A model generated the notes under the pieces. That model was not told where the DNA came from and searched no databases. It saw nothing but the letters and a program-made list of their open reading frames with translations. A program made the translations under genes and the position numbers. From Patagioenas fasciata (Eukaryota > Chordata > Aves > Columbiformes > Columbidae): a stretch of 64,000 nt of DNA. Position 1 is the first letter of the stretch. Each line of letters starts with the position of its first letter. This document shows, one piece after another, positions 12,753 to 24,112 of this stretch. The DNA is taken from the NCBI RefSeq assembly GCF_037038585.1, contig NC_092520.1:4209501-4273500 (forward strand). Direction: 5' to 3'.

Positions 12753-13496
12753 TAATAATAGTAATAATAATAATAATAATAATAATAGTTGAGGGTTTGG
12801 GGGAACAATTCTTATTTAGATTCCTTAAAGCCCCTTTTTGTTCCATATGGGGCTTGGGTGTTTCTGCAGTTGTTGATTCTTGCTTTTTTTATTTTTGTCT
12901 TTGTTCATTGGTACACATGGAGTGTTTGCAGAATCTAGAGCCAGGAGAGCTCCCAGAGCAAGGGGACAGATTTTTTGGAAGAGGTCGCATCTGACAGCTG
13001 AGCACTTGAAAATCAGGACTGCTGCAGTATCTCACAGAAGGAAGAACCATGGCTAATCCACACTACGGCTGTTTCAGTGCTTTTCCCCACAGTCATGCAA
13101 GCACTAACACATAAGGGACAGAGATCTTAAAATAATATTCACACGCACCAGGAATTCTGCCTGCCCATACAACACCACATCATCACTCCATCCTCCCAAC
13201 TGATACACTGAAGCAAAACTTAGAGATCTCCACATTTCGCCATGCAATGGACACACTCTCTCTGCTATGTCAAAATGAAAATATCCATAGGAACATGATA
13301 TTAGAGGGATTTCCTGGCAAGGCAGAGCTGCCCTTACTATCTCCATGCCCACGTCTTCCAGCAACTCATGGGATGGGGGAACCCCGTTGTGCGAGGAGCT
13401 TTGTCTGTTGAAAGAGTATCACTGATATTGATTCCCACCCTGAATCATTAGGTTTAAAGTCCTCTCCAAAATATATTTTCCTCAGCTATGACAATA
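10443..13496. other. Unique sequence with an (AAT)n run, no gene seen
   Basis: Holds a perfect 8-base-stem hairpin (10884-10905) next to a (TG)n stretch, and the AAT microsatellite. Frames of 80-106 residues show no domain. Confidence 0.5.
12715..12788. repeat. (AAT)n microsatellite
   Basis: About 24 AAT units with two interruptions (GAT, AGT). It generates poly-isoleucine frames on both strands that are not genes. Confidence 0.98.
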
Positions 13497-13768
13497 CAGA
13501 ATCATAGAATCCTAGAATCATTTTGGTTGGAAAAGAACCTCAAGATCATCAAGTACAACTGTTAACCCAACACTGTCACTAAATCATGACCACAAGAACT
13601 GGATCTACGTATCTTTTAAACACCTTTGGGAACAGTGATACTACCACTGCCCTGGGCAGCCTGTTTCAATACCCAATGACCCTTTCTGGGAAGAAATTGT
13701 TCCCAAGATTCAGTCTAAACCACCCAGGCACAACTTGAGGCCTTTTCCTCTCATCCTGTCCTACTCGT
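13497..13768 (-). mobile_element. CR1 LINE fragment, group B, older
   Basis: Left tail repeats, then 'GAAAAGAACCTCAAGATCAT', CCAACACTGTCACTAAATC and the 'CCTGGGCAGCCTGTTTCAAT' block. Many substitutions relative to group A copies suggest greater age. Confidence 0.87.
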
Positions 13769-15803
13769 GTAAGTAGGGTAAGAGGATGGGAGAAGGACCT
13801 GGTCCCACTGACAGACAAGATTCCATCTCAGCAGAAAACCCCAATCATGATCCCGTACCATGACTGAAGTCTGGAAGAAAGAGGCAGCCTGGAGAAAGGA
13901 GCAAGCGAACCATTTTGGGCTGGAAGTAGAACATCATGGAGGCACAGAGCAATTCGATTGGGTTACCCAGGGAACCTATCTGTATACCACACAGGGTCAC
14001 TTATCCCTGGGGCCGAGATCACTCTCAGGTGTCCCCAGGAAACCCTAGAAAGGCAGCAGTGACTCCTCTTGTTCAGCAGCTACTCTCTTACTGGATCATC
14101 CTTGACTCAGAGGTTAGAGGTTGTCCCAGCCCCAAAAATGTGGCTGTAAGAGGGTATGAAAGACAGAGGAGAGTGTGCAGGTGTTAGGAACCCTGCCAGT
14201 CTTCGTACAGCAAGGATGGGAGTAGAACAATGCCTCATCTCAATGCTGGGTTTGATCTGCCAGACACTATGGTTAATGCAATATGGGTGCTAGGTGCTTT
14301 ACGCTGGAAATTAGGCTACTTAATCAAACTGCTGGCTTGTTCAATGATTTATAGCAGTGTATTTACCTACTGTATGGGTAGGAAAACCCCTGTATTTATT
14401 TACTTGCCTCTTTAAATAGGTGCAACCCTATCAGGGATGGGACAGAAGGCATCACCAACATAACCACCTTTTTTAGGGAAACTCCTCCGAAGTGGTAAAC
14501 ACCACAGTTGAGCAAACACAGCAAAGGATGCTGAGGATTCCAGGAGGCAGGCAGCCTAGCACCACCCTGCCTTTATCCCTCCACATTTGATGTGAAGTCA
14601 GAAAGCAGAGGAGCTGGAGCTCAGAAGATGTGGCTGGAGTTATAATTATGTGTTGGAGGCTGCAGCACAGTCACCCGATTGGGTTTTCCTGCCAAAGGAG
14701 CATCCTCTCTTCTCTCCACTGCAGCACCACACTGTGCTGGGGCTCTTCTTCCTGCTCCCCAGTTCCCCCAGTCTGATTTGCACAGCAGATGGGTCATAGA
14801 GGATAAAGGAAGCAGCAGCACACAGACTCTCAATGCTGCCATACAGGTTGGGCTTTTCAGACAGACCAAGAAGTAATGGAGATGCCATTACCCATGCCAG
14901 TCTCTGGTGGTCATCAGGAACCTTGCTCATACCAGCTGGTCCTGCTTTCCACCAGTTTCTTGCAGGGAAGACAGGGTAAAAATCCTCCAGGAAGCACCAA
15001 CATATGTCCTGAAGCCACATGAGTGACATGAGTGGTTTGGTTCCTTGTCTCGGTGGGGAGTCCACATCTGCAGGACCTTCCTTGGCTTCTAGCTCTACCA
15101 GAAGGACAGAGACCATACTTGCCCCATTCTGCTATGGTGCAAACCAGAAAGATTCTCTACTTGATTCATTGTCATGTTTTGGTAGATTTTTGCATTAATT
15201 TATTTGAAGAAGAATCAACCGCAGAACCAGTCTCAGACCGAGACAATACACTGCTATATTTCTGTGTGGTAGCATCCAAAGTTTTGCAAAGTGGTACTAT
15301 CCAGCAATCATACCAATCATTCCTGGGATGCTGAATGGCTCCTCCAAGCGGGATCCAATCCGCACTGTCTAGAGCAGCTTGCACCAAGTATTTAATGTAC
15401 ACTGTGTTGCCCTGGGAATGCAATCCAGTCTCATCTCCGCCGTCCCTTCTGCTTCTAACGATAGTCTGCTCAGACATTTCAGAGATATTTTTACCATGAT
15501 CCCAAATTCCTTTCCTGGCCAGTAGCCTGCTTTTGACATTTTTTCTATAAAGCACAAGTTTCCCTCTCGAGTGCATTAGCCCCAGCTCTTTCAGGAGCTG
15601 GATTCATTCTGTTTGTCTGCACTGGCTTTCTGCTGGTGTGTTTCCCTCAAAACCAGGGATGTTGCCCCTCTGTAACGTGTTCAAACAAGTAACGATTATG
15701 TGATTCGTGTGAAATTAAATCAGGTTGAACACCCCAGTATAAGGTGCCAGAATAATGGGAGCTCGGCTCACACACCCTCAAAATACACACTGAACATCAT
15801 CCA
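13769..15803. other. Unique sequence, no gene seen
   Basis: A 156-residue frame on - (14646-15116) and a 134-residue frame on - (15172-15576) resemble no protein I know and lack supporting splice or codon signals. Confidence 0.45.
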
Positions 15804-16069
15804 TGGGGTACTGATTTCAAACTAAAGGAGAAGAGATTCAGGCCAGACATGAGGAAGGAATTTTTTACAGTGAGGGTGGTAAAACACTGTCCCAGGTTGC
15901 CCAGAGAGGTGGTGGATGCCTCATCCCTGGAGACATCCCAGGCCAGGCTGGACGGGGCTCTGAGCAACCTGAGCTGGTGAAGATGTCCCTGCTCATGGCA
16001 GGGGTGGCAATGGATGAGCTTTGGAGGTCACTTCCAACCCACACTATTTTATGATTCTATGATTCTATG
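15804..16069 (+). mobile_element. CR1 LINE fragment, group A
   Basis: Starts near TACTGATTTCAAACTAAAGG and ends with three tail repeats (TTTTATGATTCTATGATTCT). Has GGATGCCTCATCC in place of the usual GGATGAACCATCC, as does 51664 in part. Confidence 0.93.
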
Positions 16070-17021
16070 TGCTGAGCAGCCCTGGTGTGTCCATCCAGCC
16101 CATGACCCTGCCATCCCTTGCCTTGGATCCCCAGGAGGGGATGCATGAAAAGTCCAAAGAGCCTCCCCAGTTACATCCTTTTTGTGGTTCCTCCATTTCT
16201 CCTGTGCCTCAGCTCACCAAGCAACCCATCATTCTACATCAAGAAAGGGACCTGCAAGGCCTGAGACAGTTCTTTAATAATTACTCCATAAACTCCTGTT
16301 TGATTGAACTTCTATGATACCCACAACATAAGCCTAACCCTAATGTACTCCTCTGGGATGTGGCAATGCCTTAGCCAGGCACCGTTGAAGGAAAAATGAG
16401 AAGCAAAGACCATGTGTGTTTTGAAACACTGCAAAGTCATCCTGAAACTGCTTACAGAAGGAATTGGGAAATGCCTGCTCATCGTGACCACTGTTCATCA
16501 GCCTTGCCTTGACTCTTGCTAATTTACAACCCAGGAAGGCTGGATCAGGCAGGTTAGGGGAGTTCATGTTGTGAACTGCTACCTAAGCAAATATAGGCTG
16601 TGATAAATAATTGACAGGAGTTGTAATACTGAACTGTCCTATGAAGGGTGGGAAGGAGCAGGGAGAATAAGGAGAGAATATCAGGCTTATAAAACTGTAT
16701 TATTTTCTGACCTTGGCTCTAAGACTGGTCTCTACCTGTTCTGCTCACCTCTGATCCAAGCAGAAGACAAAACACTCCTCCCAGGGATATCATTTGAAGA
16801 GACAGGCAGAGGGTTCTTTTGCTACATGCTTTGCAGGGCATCCAGTGTGGTCTGCATGTAGGCAGGTTTCCTTGTGCAGAGAGGCATAAAAAGGGTATGG
16901 AAGGATCCTCAAACCTGAATTAGGAACCCAAGTTCCCATTTATCAACTGCTGGTGGGGTTGAATGCCCCCTTCATTCCTCTAGAGACCTTTTTCCCAGAG
17001 CTGTTCCTGTCAAGAACAGCT
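16070..17021. other. Unique sequence, no gene seen
   Basis: Nothing beyond short chance frames. Confidence 0.5.
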
Positions 17022-17433
17022 TGATTGTGAGGACAGGCTGAGGGAGTTGGGGTGTTCAGCCTGGAGAAGAGAAGGTCTGGGGAGACCTTACTGTGGCCTT
17101 TCCGGACTTAAAAGGGGCCCACAAGAAAGATGGGGAGAGACTTTTGAGCAGAGCCTGTTGCAACAGGACAAGGGGTGATGGTTTTAAAGGAAAGGAGGGG
17201 AGATTCAGGCCAGACATGAGGAAGAAATTTTTTCCAATGAGGGTGGCAAGACCCTGTCCCAGGTTGGCCAGAGAGGTGGTGGATGAACCATCCCTGGAGA
17301 CATCCCAGGCCAGGCTGGACGAGGCTCTGAGCAACCTGAGCTGGTGAAGATGTCCCTGCTCATGGCAGGGGTGGCACTGGGGGAGCTTTGGATGTCCCTT
17401 CCAACCCAAACTATTCTGTGATTCCATGATTCC
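17022..17433 (+). mobile_element. CR1 LINE fragment, group A, about 410 bases
   Basis: Starts at GATTGTGAGGACAGGCTGAG, continues through GTTCAGCCTGGAGAAGAG, and ends ATTCTGTGATTCCATGATTC. Confidence 0.93.
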
Positions 17434-19861
17434 AAGATACAGGCAGTTGGTGCTTGCTAAAGTCAGCTCTAAAAGGCTATTGGCATGAGAAGAATGCTCT
17501 CTCCTCCAGCCAAAACCGCTGAGTTGAATATTTTCCCATCGCGTGCATTGTGCCCATGCTCTGTTGACTCAGAGCCACGTTTCCAACCCCAGCAGCAGGA
17601 GCAGTGTCCATCTACCACTTCAGAGCAGCCTATGCACCCCTGATGCAGTGCCCGCTGCAGTTTGGAGAGCCCCAAAGCCTCCTGAGGCACTCACATCAAG
17701 AGATTCATGTGGCTGAAGGAAGCACCTACCCACCCAGCAGACCACTCTCAGTGCTAAACAGGAGCTCACACACTTACCCACCCTCACCCAATCTGCCCAA
17801 GGGTGAGTGTGCTTCCTATCTGGCTTCAAATGGTGTGTCCTGGGGGACTGGAGAACAGACTGGCTTTGCAGTTCAATCACCAGAGACCCCAGCCTGCAGC
17901 TTGTTTTGCTTTTATCATGCAATCTGCTTTTCCCCCAGCTTACTGCAGGTACGTTCTGCAGGTGGTCATGGCCATTTTTAACTATTGAGGCTCCTTCTTT
18001 TACCTGGAGTACTGTGTTGAAAGTGAATCCAAAGGCTCCAGCAGCAGCACTGTCAGCAGCAGCTCATTTTCCGTGCCTAGAAAGTGCTGCTAATGTTATG
18101 TAGCTTAACCCTTCTCAGTTCCGTGGTAGCCACACACACAGCCAGAGCCCCTGTGGGCTGAAAGGTGGTTTCCATGTTCCTTCGATGCTTTGAAATCTGT
18201 GTATCAGCAGAGCTGAGCAGCATGGTTCTTAGCTCACGCCTACCCTAACACACCAGGTGGGGGTTTTCCTACCATCTGTGCCAGATTCAACCCATTTCAG
18301 GGCACGTTCTCCAGGGCTGGTCTGCATGAGGTACACCCTGAGATGGGCTTTAGGGGGACCATGCTCACAGTAACTCTGTAGTTTAGTCTTTTTGGCTAAC
18401 CATTGCTGCATCAACTAGTATTTGCTAGTGAAAAGTATGAAGTGCCTGAAACACAGGAGGCAAGGGAGAACTCTAACCTCTCTTTGCAATGTTTTACCAA
18501 AGAGGCATATTTAACCTATTGATCTTCTTATTTCATTCATAGGTTAGTTTATTATTTCAGGCTAAAAATCCTACAGCTGCCGCAGCATCTGGTGGTGCAT
18601 GTTTTCAGCTCGTGTATTTGAGCCTCTTCCACTGCCTAAACAAGACAGCTTTCCCTTTGGGCTGGGAAGGACGAGCCACGGCTCTTTGTGGATTTAAGAA
18701 TTTAATATTTTCCTCTGTTTTCTAGAAAGAAAAACAAGACCATGGTGTAAGAATTTTCCAGTCTTTCTCATAACGCTTCTACACCTGTGGAGTTGTATTA
18801 CATTTGATCTTGTATTACTCAGTTTCTGGTTTATGCAATTTAATACAAATTAAACCATGATCGATTATGCTCACTCTCTCCTCCTCCTGTCCTCCCTTCC
18901 TCCATCCATCCATCCATCCATCCATCCATCCATCCATCTATCCATCCATCCATCTCTGTATCTGCCTATTATCTGTGCTGTCTTTGCAATAACTGAATAC
19001 TTTCTCCATAAATTCAGTGGCAATTGAGAGGTTCCCAATGAGCTTCTTAAAGCCCGTGGAAGGGCTGACAGGGTTAAAATGCTTTCTGTGGTCAGGTTGA
19101 GGGCTTGGATTTGGATGTTTAATTTTCTTCACTTCCTGACAGGTTTTTATTGGGTAAAATCAACCTGCAGAATATGGGAGAACTTTACAGAGAGCATGTG
19201 TCAGTCCTCAGCACCACATAGATTCCTGGGGGGATTTTATCCGAGGTCCTAGACCAAAATCAGTGGTGTTGGTTGGATGAAGCTGTGTCTGGTGGGAAGT
19301 CCTCCAGTCTTGTGCTCGAGGACTCCAACGCCTCTCTGCGATCCTGTTCCCTGGGGAGTTTCCATTGCTCTTCCTATTTCTTTCTGGTTTGAATTTCTCA
19401 AATTTCAGTTTGGCAAACTAAACTCCTTAAGCAAGAGAAACAGCTTGCTGGGATTAGTATCAGTTTACATCGAGGTGCTGGGGTAAAAGACACATGTTGT
19501 TTGGAGTATTGGAAACAACAAGGACTGGTGCATGAGAGGGGTTAAGGCAGGGTCCAGGGAGGAAAGATGAACGTTGGCTTATTTTTCTTTCTCTCCCTGA
19601 GCAATAGCACTTGAAGGAATCAGTGATGGAAGATGTGACCTGATATGTGTTTGCAGAAAGCTGCACCAAACTTGAGAACAGAGCTGAGGAGGCCCTGAGG
19701 TGCCCACTCTCAGGGACCTGGGCTCTGCTTGGACTTTGTCTGTAAACATGGCTTGGTTCCAGAGCCCAGTTTTGGAGTGGGATCCAACTGTCACTGAGCC
19801 ACCACCTACTGATGTACGGAGGGACGGGAACCACCAGAAAGACCTTCTAGCAACTGTTAGG
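17434..19861. other. Unique sequence with a (TCCA)n run, no gene seen
   Basis: Frames up to 125 residues, none recognisable. Confidence 0.5.
18901..18953. repeat. (TCCA)n microsatellite
   Basis: About 13 TCCA units with one TCTA change, preceded by a C/T-rich stretch (18870-18900). Confidence 0.98.
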
Positions 19862-20260
19862 GCAGATTGAGAGAGCTGGGGATGTTTGACCTGGAGAAGA
19901 GAAGGCTCCAGGGAGACCTTACTGCAGCTTTTCCATACTTAAAAGGGGCCAATAAGAAAGATGGGGACAGACTTTTGAGCAGGGCCTGTTGCAATAGAAC
20001 AAGGGGTAATGGTTTTAAACTAAAGGAGGGGAGATTCAGGCCAGACATGAGGAAGAAATTTTTTACCATGAGGGTGGTGAGAGCCTGGCCCAGGTTGGCC
20101 AGAGAGGTGGTGGATGAACCATCCCTGGAGACATCCCAGGCCAGGCTGGACGGGGCTCTGAGCAACCTGAGCTGGTGAAGATGTCCCTGCTCATGGCAGG
20201 GGTGGCACTGGATGAGCTTTGAAGGTCCCTTCAAGCCCAAACTATTCTGTGATTCTATGG
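19862..20260 (+). mobile_element. CR1 LINE fragment, group A, about 400 bases
   Basis: Starts at GCAGATTGAGAGAGCTGGGG and ends with ATTCTGTGATTCTATGG. Internal blocks match the 17022 copy. Confidence 0.93.
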
Positions 20261-21451
20261 ACTACCCTCCCATCACAGGTAATCTTCCTCTCCTCTCTTC
20301 TGCTGTCCAGTTGGCATTGTGGCTCTTCCCATCTGAGATCTTCCCATTGCTTCCTAAATCCAGAGCAAAGGATGGAGAAGGCAGAGGAGGACAATGGTGG
20401 GAATGGTGTTAGTGCTGGGATGCAGCTGGGAGGGAGAGGAGTTGAAGAGCTAAAGCTCTATTAGCTTTTTCTAGCAAACAGTGCTTTAAGAGATGCTTTA
20501 CACTGTGGATAGTTCTGGACCCAAGAGAGAAGGGGTCTGAATTGAATAGCATATAACTCTTGCCCATCTGGGCTTTTGTCCACAAATGTCCCCAAAAAGC
20601 CAAGGTACACATCTAGCTTGTCAAAAGGTGCTGGGGCTTTGACGGGGACATGTTTTGCTCTTGCGTTTTGTCTCTGGGGCATGACGAGGGAAGGTCAGTA
20701 GGAGAGGGTGCAGCACACGATGAGCTGGGATGAAGTAAGAAGAGAAGAGGACAGGGAGTGTTAGGGGACGTGCAGGAATTCTTTGTAAACCGCAGAATTT
20801 TGTGGTTTCAAAAGCAAAACATCTTTGTTTGCATTTGTCTTGCAAACAAAACACATGTGACTGTTTCTTCTTTATTCCTGATTTGGTGCCTAAGTGGCAG
20901 CTCTGGCTCTGTGAAAAGCCGGGAACAGAGTTACTGCTCCTGGTATGTGAAGATGAACTTCTTGTGGCCAAGGACCAGGCCAAGGAATGTGTCTCCTCTG
21001 CCAAGCCCTGCAGCGGGCTGGCTGCCTCGGACACCCAGCACGGCAGTGAGCATCCCTGTGGCTCAAAACCATTAACCATCATGCAGTCTCCGAGGGCATC
21101 TGGCTCCAAGGAGAGTGGGAAGAGGGAAGGGACAACTTGTCCCTGCCAGTTTGGAAAATGTTGAGAAGAGGCTCTACAAAAAAAGCACTTTCCTGGTGAG
21201 TTGGACACCTTTACATGATGGGGATTCACAGCAGATTTGGACCAAAATATTAACCAGAACATCTGCTGAAACTTCGGGCATCGCTAAATTTAATGAAGAA
21301 CCTCTCTCTGCTCTCTTTGTAAAGGTCAGAGAATAAAAACAGTTAGATACATCAGACATCTAATTCCCTCTAGGCTCACCCATCATTTCCTAAACCCCAG
21401 CCAGGGTCTCCTGGCTGCATCCTGGTGCTCAAGAACTGAATAACATCTCCT
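20261..21451. other. Unique sequence, no gene seen
   Basis: A 213-residue frame on - (20621-21262) has no known domain. Overlapping open frames on the other strand (20758-21164) suggest a chance low-stop stretch. Confidence 0.4.
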
Positions 21452-21973
21452 GAGACCGCCCTGCAGTGCTGGTCCAGCTCTGGGTCCTCAGCACAGGACA
21501 CACATGGACCTGCTGGAGAGGGGCCAGAGGAGCCACAGGAATGATGCAAGGCTGGAGCAGCTCTGCTGGGAGGACAGGCTGAGAGAGCTGGGGTGTTCAG
21601 CTGGAGAAGAGAAGCTCTGGGGAGACCTTAGTGCAGCCTTCCTGGACTTAAACGGGGACAGTAAGAAAGATGGGGACAGACTTTTGAGCAGGGCCTGTTG
21701 TGATAGGACAAGGGATGATGGTTTTAAAATAAAGGAGGGAAGACTCAGGTCAGACATGAGGAAGACATTTTTCACAATGAGGGTGGTGAAACACTGTCCC
21801 AGGTTGGCCAGAGAGGTGGTGGATGAACCATCCCTGGAGACATCCCAGGCCAGGCTGGATGGGGCTCTGAGCAACCTGAGCTGGTGAAGATGTCCCTGCT
21901 CATGGCAGGGGTGGCACTGGATGAGCTTTGGAGGTCCCTTCCAACCCAAACTATTCTGCGATTCTGTGATTCT
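21452..21973 (+). mobile_element. CR1 LINE fragment, group A, about 520 bases
   Basis: Among the longest group A copies here. It begins in 'CCTGCAGTGCTGGTCCAGCT', includes GACCTGCTGGAGAGGGGCC, and ends with ATTCTGCGATTCTGTGATTC. The copy at 62733-63282 covers the same span on the other strand. Confidence 0.94.
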
Positions 21974-23973
21974 TCCATGTGGTTCATGAACTCTCACCTT
22001 CATCAGCTTTAGAGACAACCGCACACCAAAGAGCGACAGGTCATTAGATACTTTAGCTGGTGGGTCCTGTATTGTACTTTATGTATATGTTCATGTGTCA
22101 TGTTTTGTCAGGTTAATGCTTGCAAAGCCCTTAGGATCCTCAGGAAAAAAAAGGGATTCGAGGATCAAGGGATTGCACACAGTGCATATATTGATTTGCT
22201 GAGCAGGGAATGCACTTAAGCCTATGCTTAAGAGAATTTTAGGCTTAAACACATCCTTAAGACAACGCAGTTTGTTGTTTTTATGCAGCTCTGCTATTAC
22301 AGCATCTGATGTAGTATTATTCACTGCATTATTCACTATAAAGCTTACGAGATGCCCATATCTGCAGAATAATAGAGGATGGCATTTTCTTTCTGGTTTC
22401 TGTTTCAATTCCTCCCTCCTTACACAAGCTGTTACATGTGGGCTGTGAGCTGCAGGCTGCATACTTTCACCTCTCGCTGAAGGTTTCACTGCTATTTCAG
22501 GTAGAGTTTTCCTTCCACACTCTCTGTTTTTATTCCACGTGAGCAGCTGGGTTAATTTTGAAGGGTTTGATCTGCAGGAGGGTGAAAGCGAGCAGCCACA
22601 CAGACAGGGAGATTTCTGAGCCTGGCAAGTCAAACCGATCTCTTCTTTCTCTATGCCTTCCCATGGTTTTATTGTCTGCATCAGCCAGGGTCTTGGTTCC
22701 AGCTGCAAGTTTTTATTATTCCAAGAATAATCATTTGGCTGGCAGAGACCTCTCCCTGCAGACACAGGGAAGGAAGAACCCAAATTGATATTGCAGGTGT
22801 AGGTTTTCTTGGATCTGCTCACTATACCAAAGTAAAATAGAGAAAGCAAAGGGATTTTAACAGAAGCATCTACCATTTATTTTTTTTTTCACCTGGTTGG
22901 CCTTTCTTTCTCTCTATTTAAAACAAAAAAATAACTAGAAGAAAAGAAACATGAGTGGATAACTGCAGAACTGGGAGAGAAGAAGCAGAGAGGCAGACCT
23001 TCAGGTGCCCAAAAAGGGCAAATCCAAATCCAGTGGTTTATAGCATATTTTGGTGAGGTCCTTTGGAAGAAATGGAAAAGATGTCCCAGTGAGGCCCCTA
23101 CAGCACCCAGTTGCCATGGGTTGTTGTGAGCCCTGACATGGCTGAATGATTCATCTCTCCTTGAAAAGAGGCATCAGAGAAGGGGGTCTGAATATGGCCC
23201 TTTTGCCCCACTTCCTCACTCATCAGATGGAAGCCACCACCAACACAGCAATGAGCACAGGAGATAGGAAGGACACCAGTTTCCATGGCAGGCAGGCGAT
23301 ATGGGTGCTCTGGGCTGACAGTAAGAGCTGTCCTGGATACAGAAACAGTATTTGGTCTTATTTCTCTTCAGTTAAATGCCTGCTTTTGCTGACCAGGTTC
23401 ATTCCCTTGTCTGTACAAGGTTAGCATTAATCCAGAGCAATTTTCCTTCCCTCCACAGTGCACAGACAGACTCCTGCCATCATACCGAGGAGCACAAATA
23501 CAACATCTGTCCATCCCAAATGGCTACTCTGCCTGCAAAAACACCCAAGACTTCACTTTTCCTAAAGCACTCTACAGTGCTGAGGTCCCCAGTGCTCGAT
23601 CTCCAGTTATTATTGCCAATATGAACTCTGCACTTAACCCACATACCCCAGTTGGTCTCCACAAGGGATCCAGATGTATTCCTGGGCTCCACAGACTTTG
23701 CTTTTCCATAGTCGCAGCTGCATGACTCAGTGCTGCACAGCAGTTCTCGTTTTCAAAGCGTTTTGCAAATATGAGCTGACTAAGCCTTGCCAGATCCCCA
23801 TCCTTTGCCAATTGGACTGAAAGGGCCTCTGAGGAGCACGGCTGCAGCTCAGCCTAGAGGTTCAATTTCAATTTTCAATTGTATAAGCATTTGGGGAGAG
23901 GTTGAGAGACAAAGGAAGTTGTTGTTCAGTTGCTGCTGAGATTGTTCTGCCTGTTTCTAAAATGCATTCATCA
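21974..23973. other. Unique sequence with a 261-residue open frame on the - strand
   Basis: The frame at 22091-22876 starts at an ATG but shows no domain, signal peptide or repeat that I recognise. I do not call it a gene. Confidence 0.4.
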
Positions 23974-24112
23974 TGTCAAAGAATTGTTTGGGTTGGAAAA
24001 GGCGTTCAAGATCATTGAGTCCAACCATTAACCTCACACTGCCAAGTCCAGCTTTAAACCATGTCCCTAAGAACCTCATCTACAAATTTTAAACACCTCT
24101 AGGGATGATCTA
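23974..24112 (-). mobile_element. CR1 LINE fragment, group B, short
   Basis: GAATTGTTTGGGTTGGAAAA followed by 'GATCATTGAGTCCAACCATT' and a decayed 'TCCCTAAGAACCTCATCTAC' block. About 140 bases. Confidence 0.8.

Noticed and set aside
12262..12846. 194-residue frame on the - strand with a long isoleucine run
   Set aside because: The run is the (AAT)n microsatellite. The opposite strand gives the same kind of frame, and the flanks match no protein.
20621..21262. 213-residue - strand frame
   Set aside because: No domain, overlapped by open frames on the other strand, no splice or promoter support.
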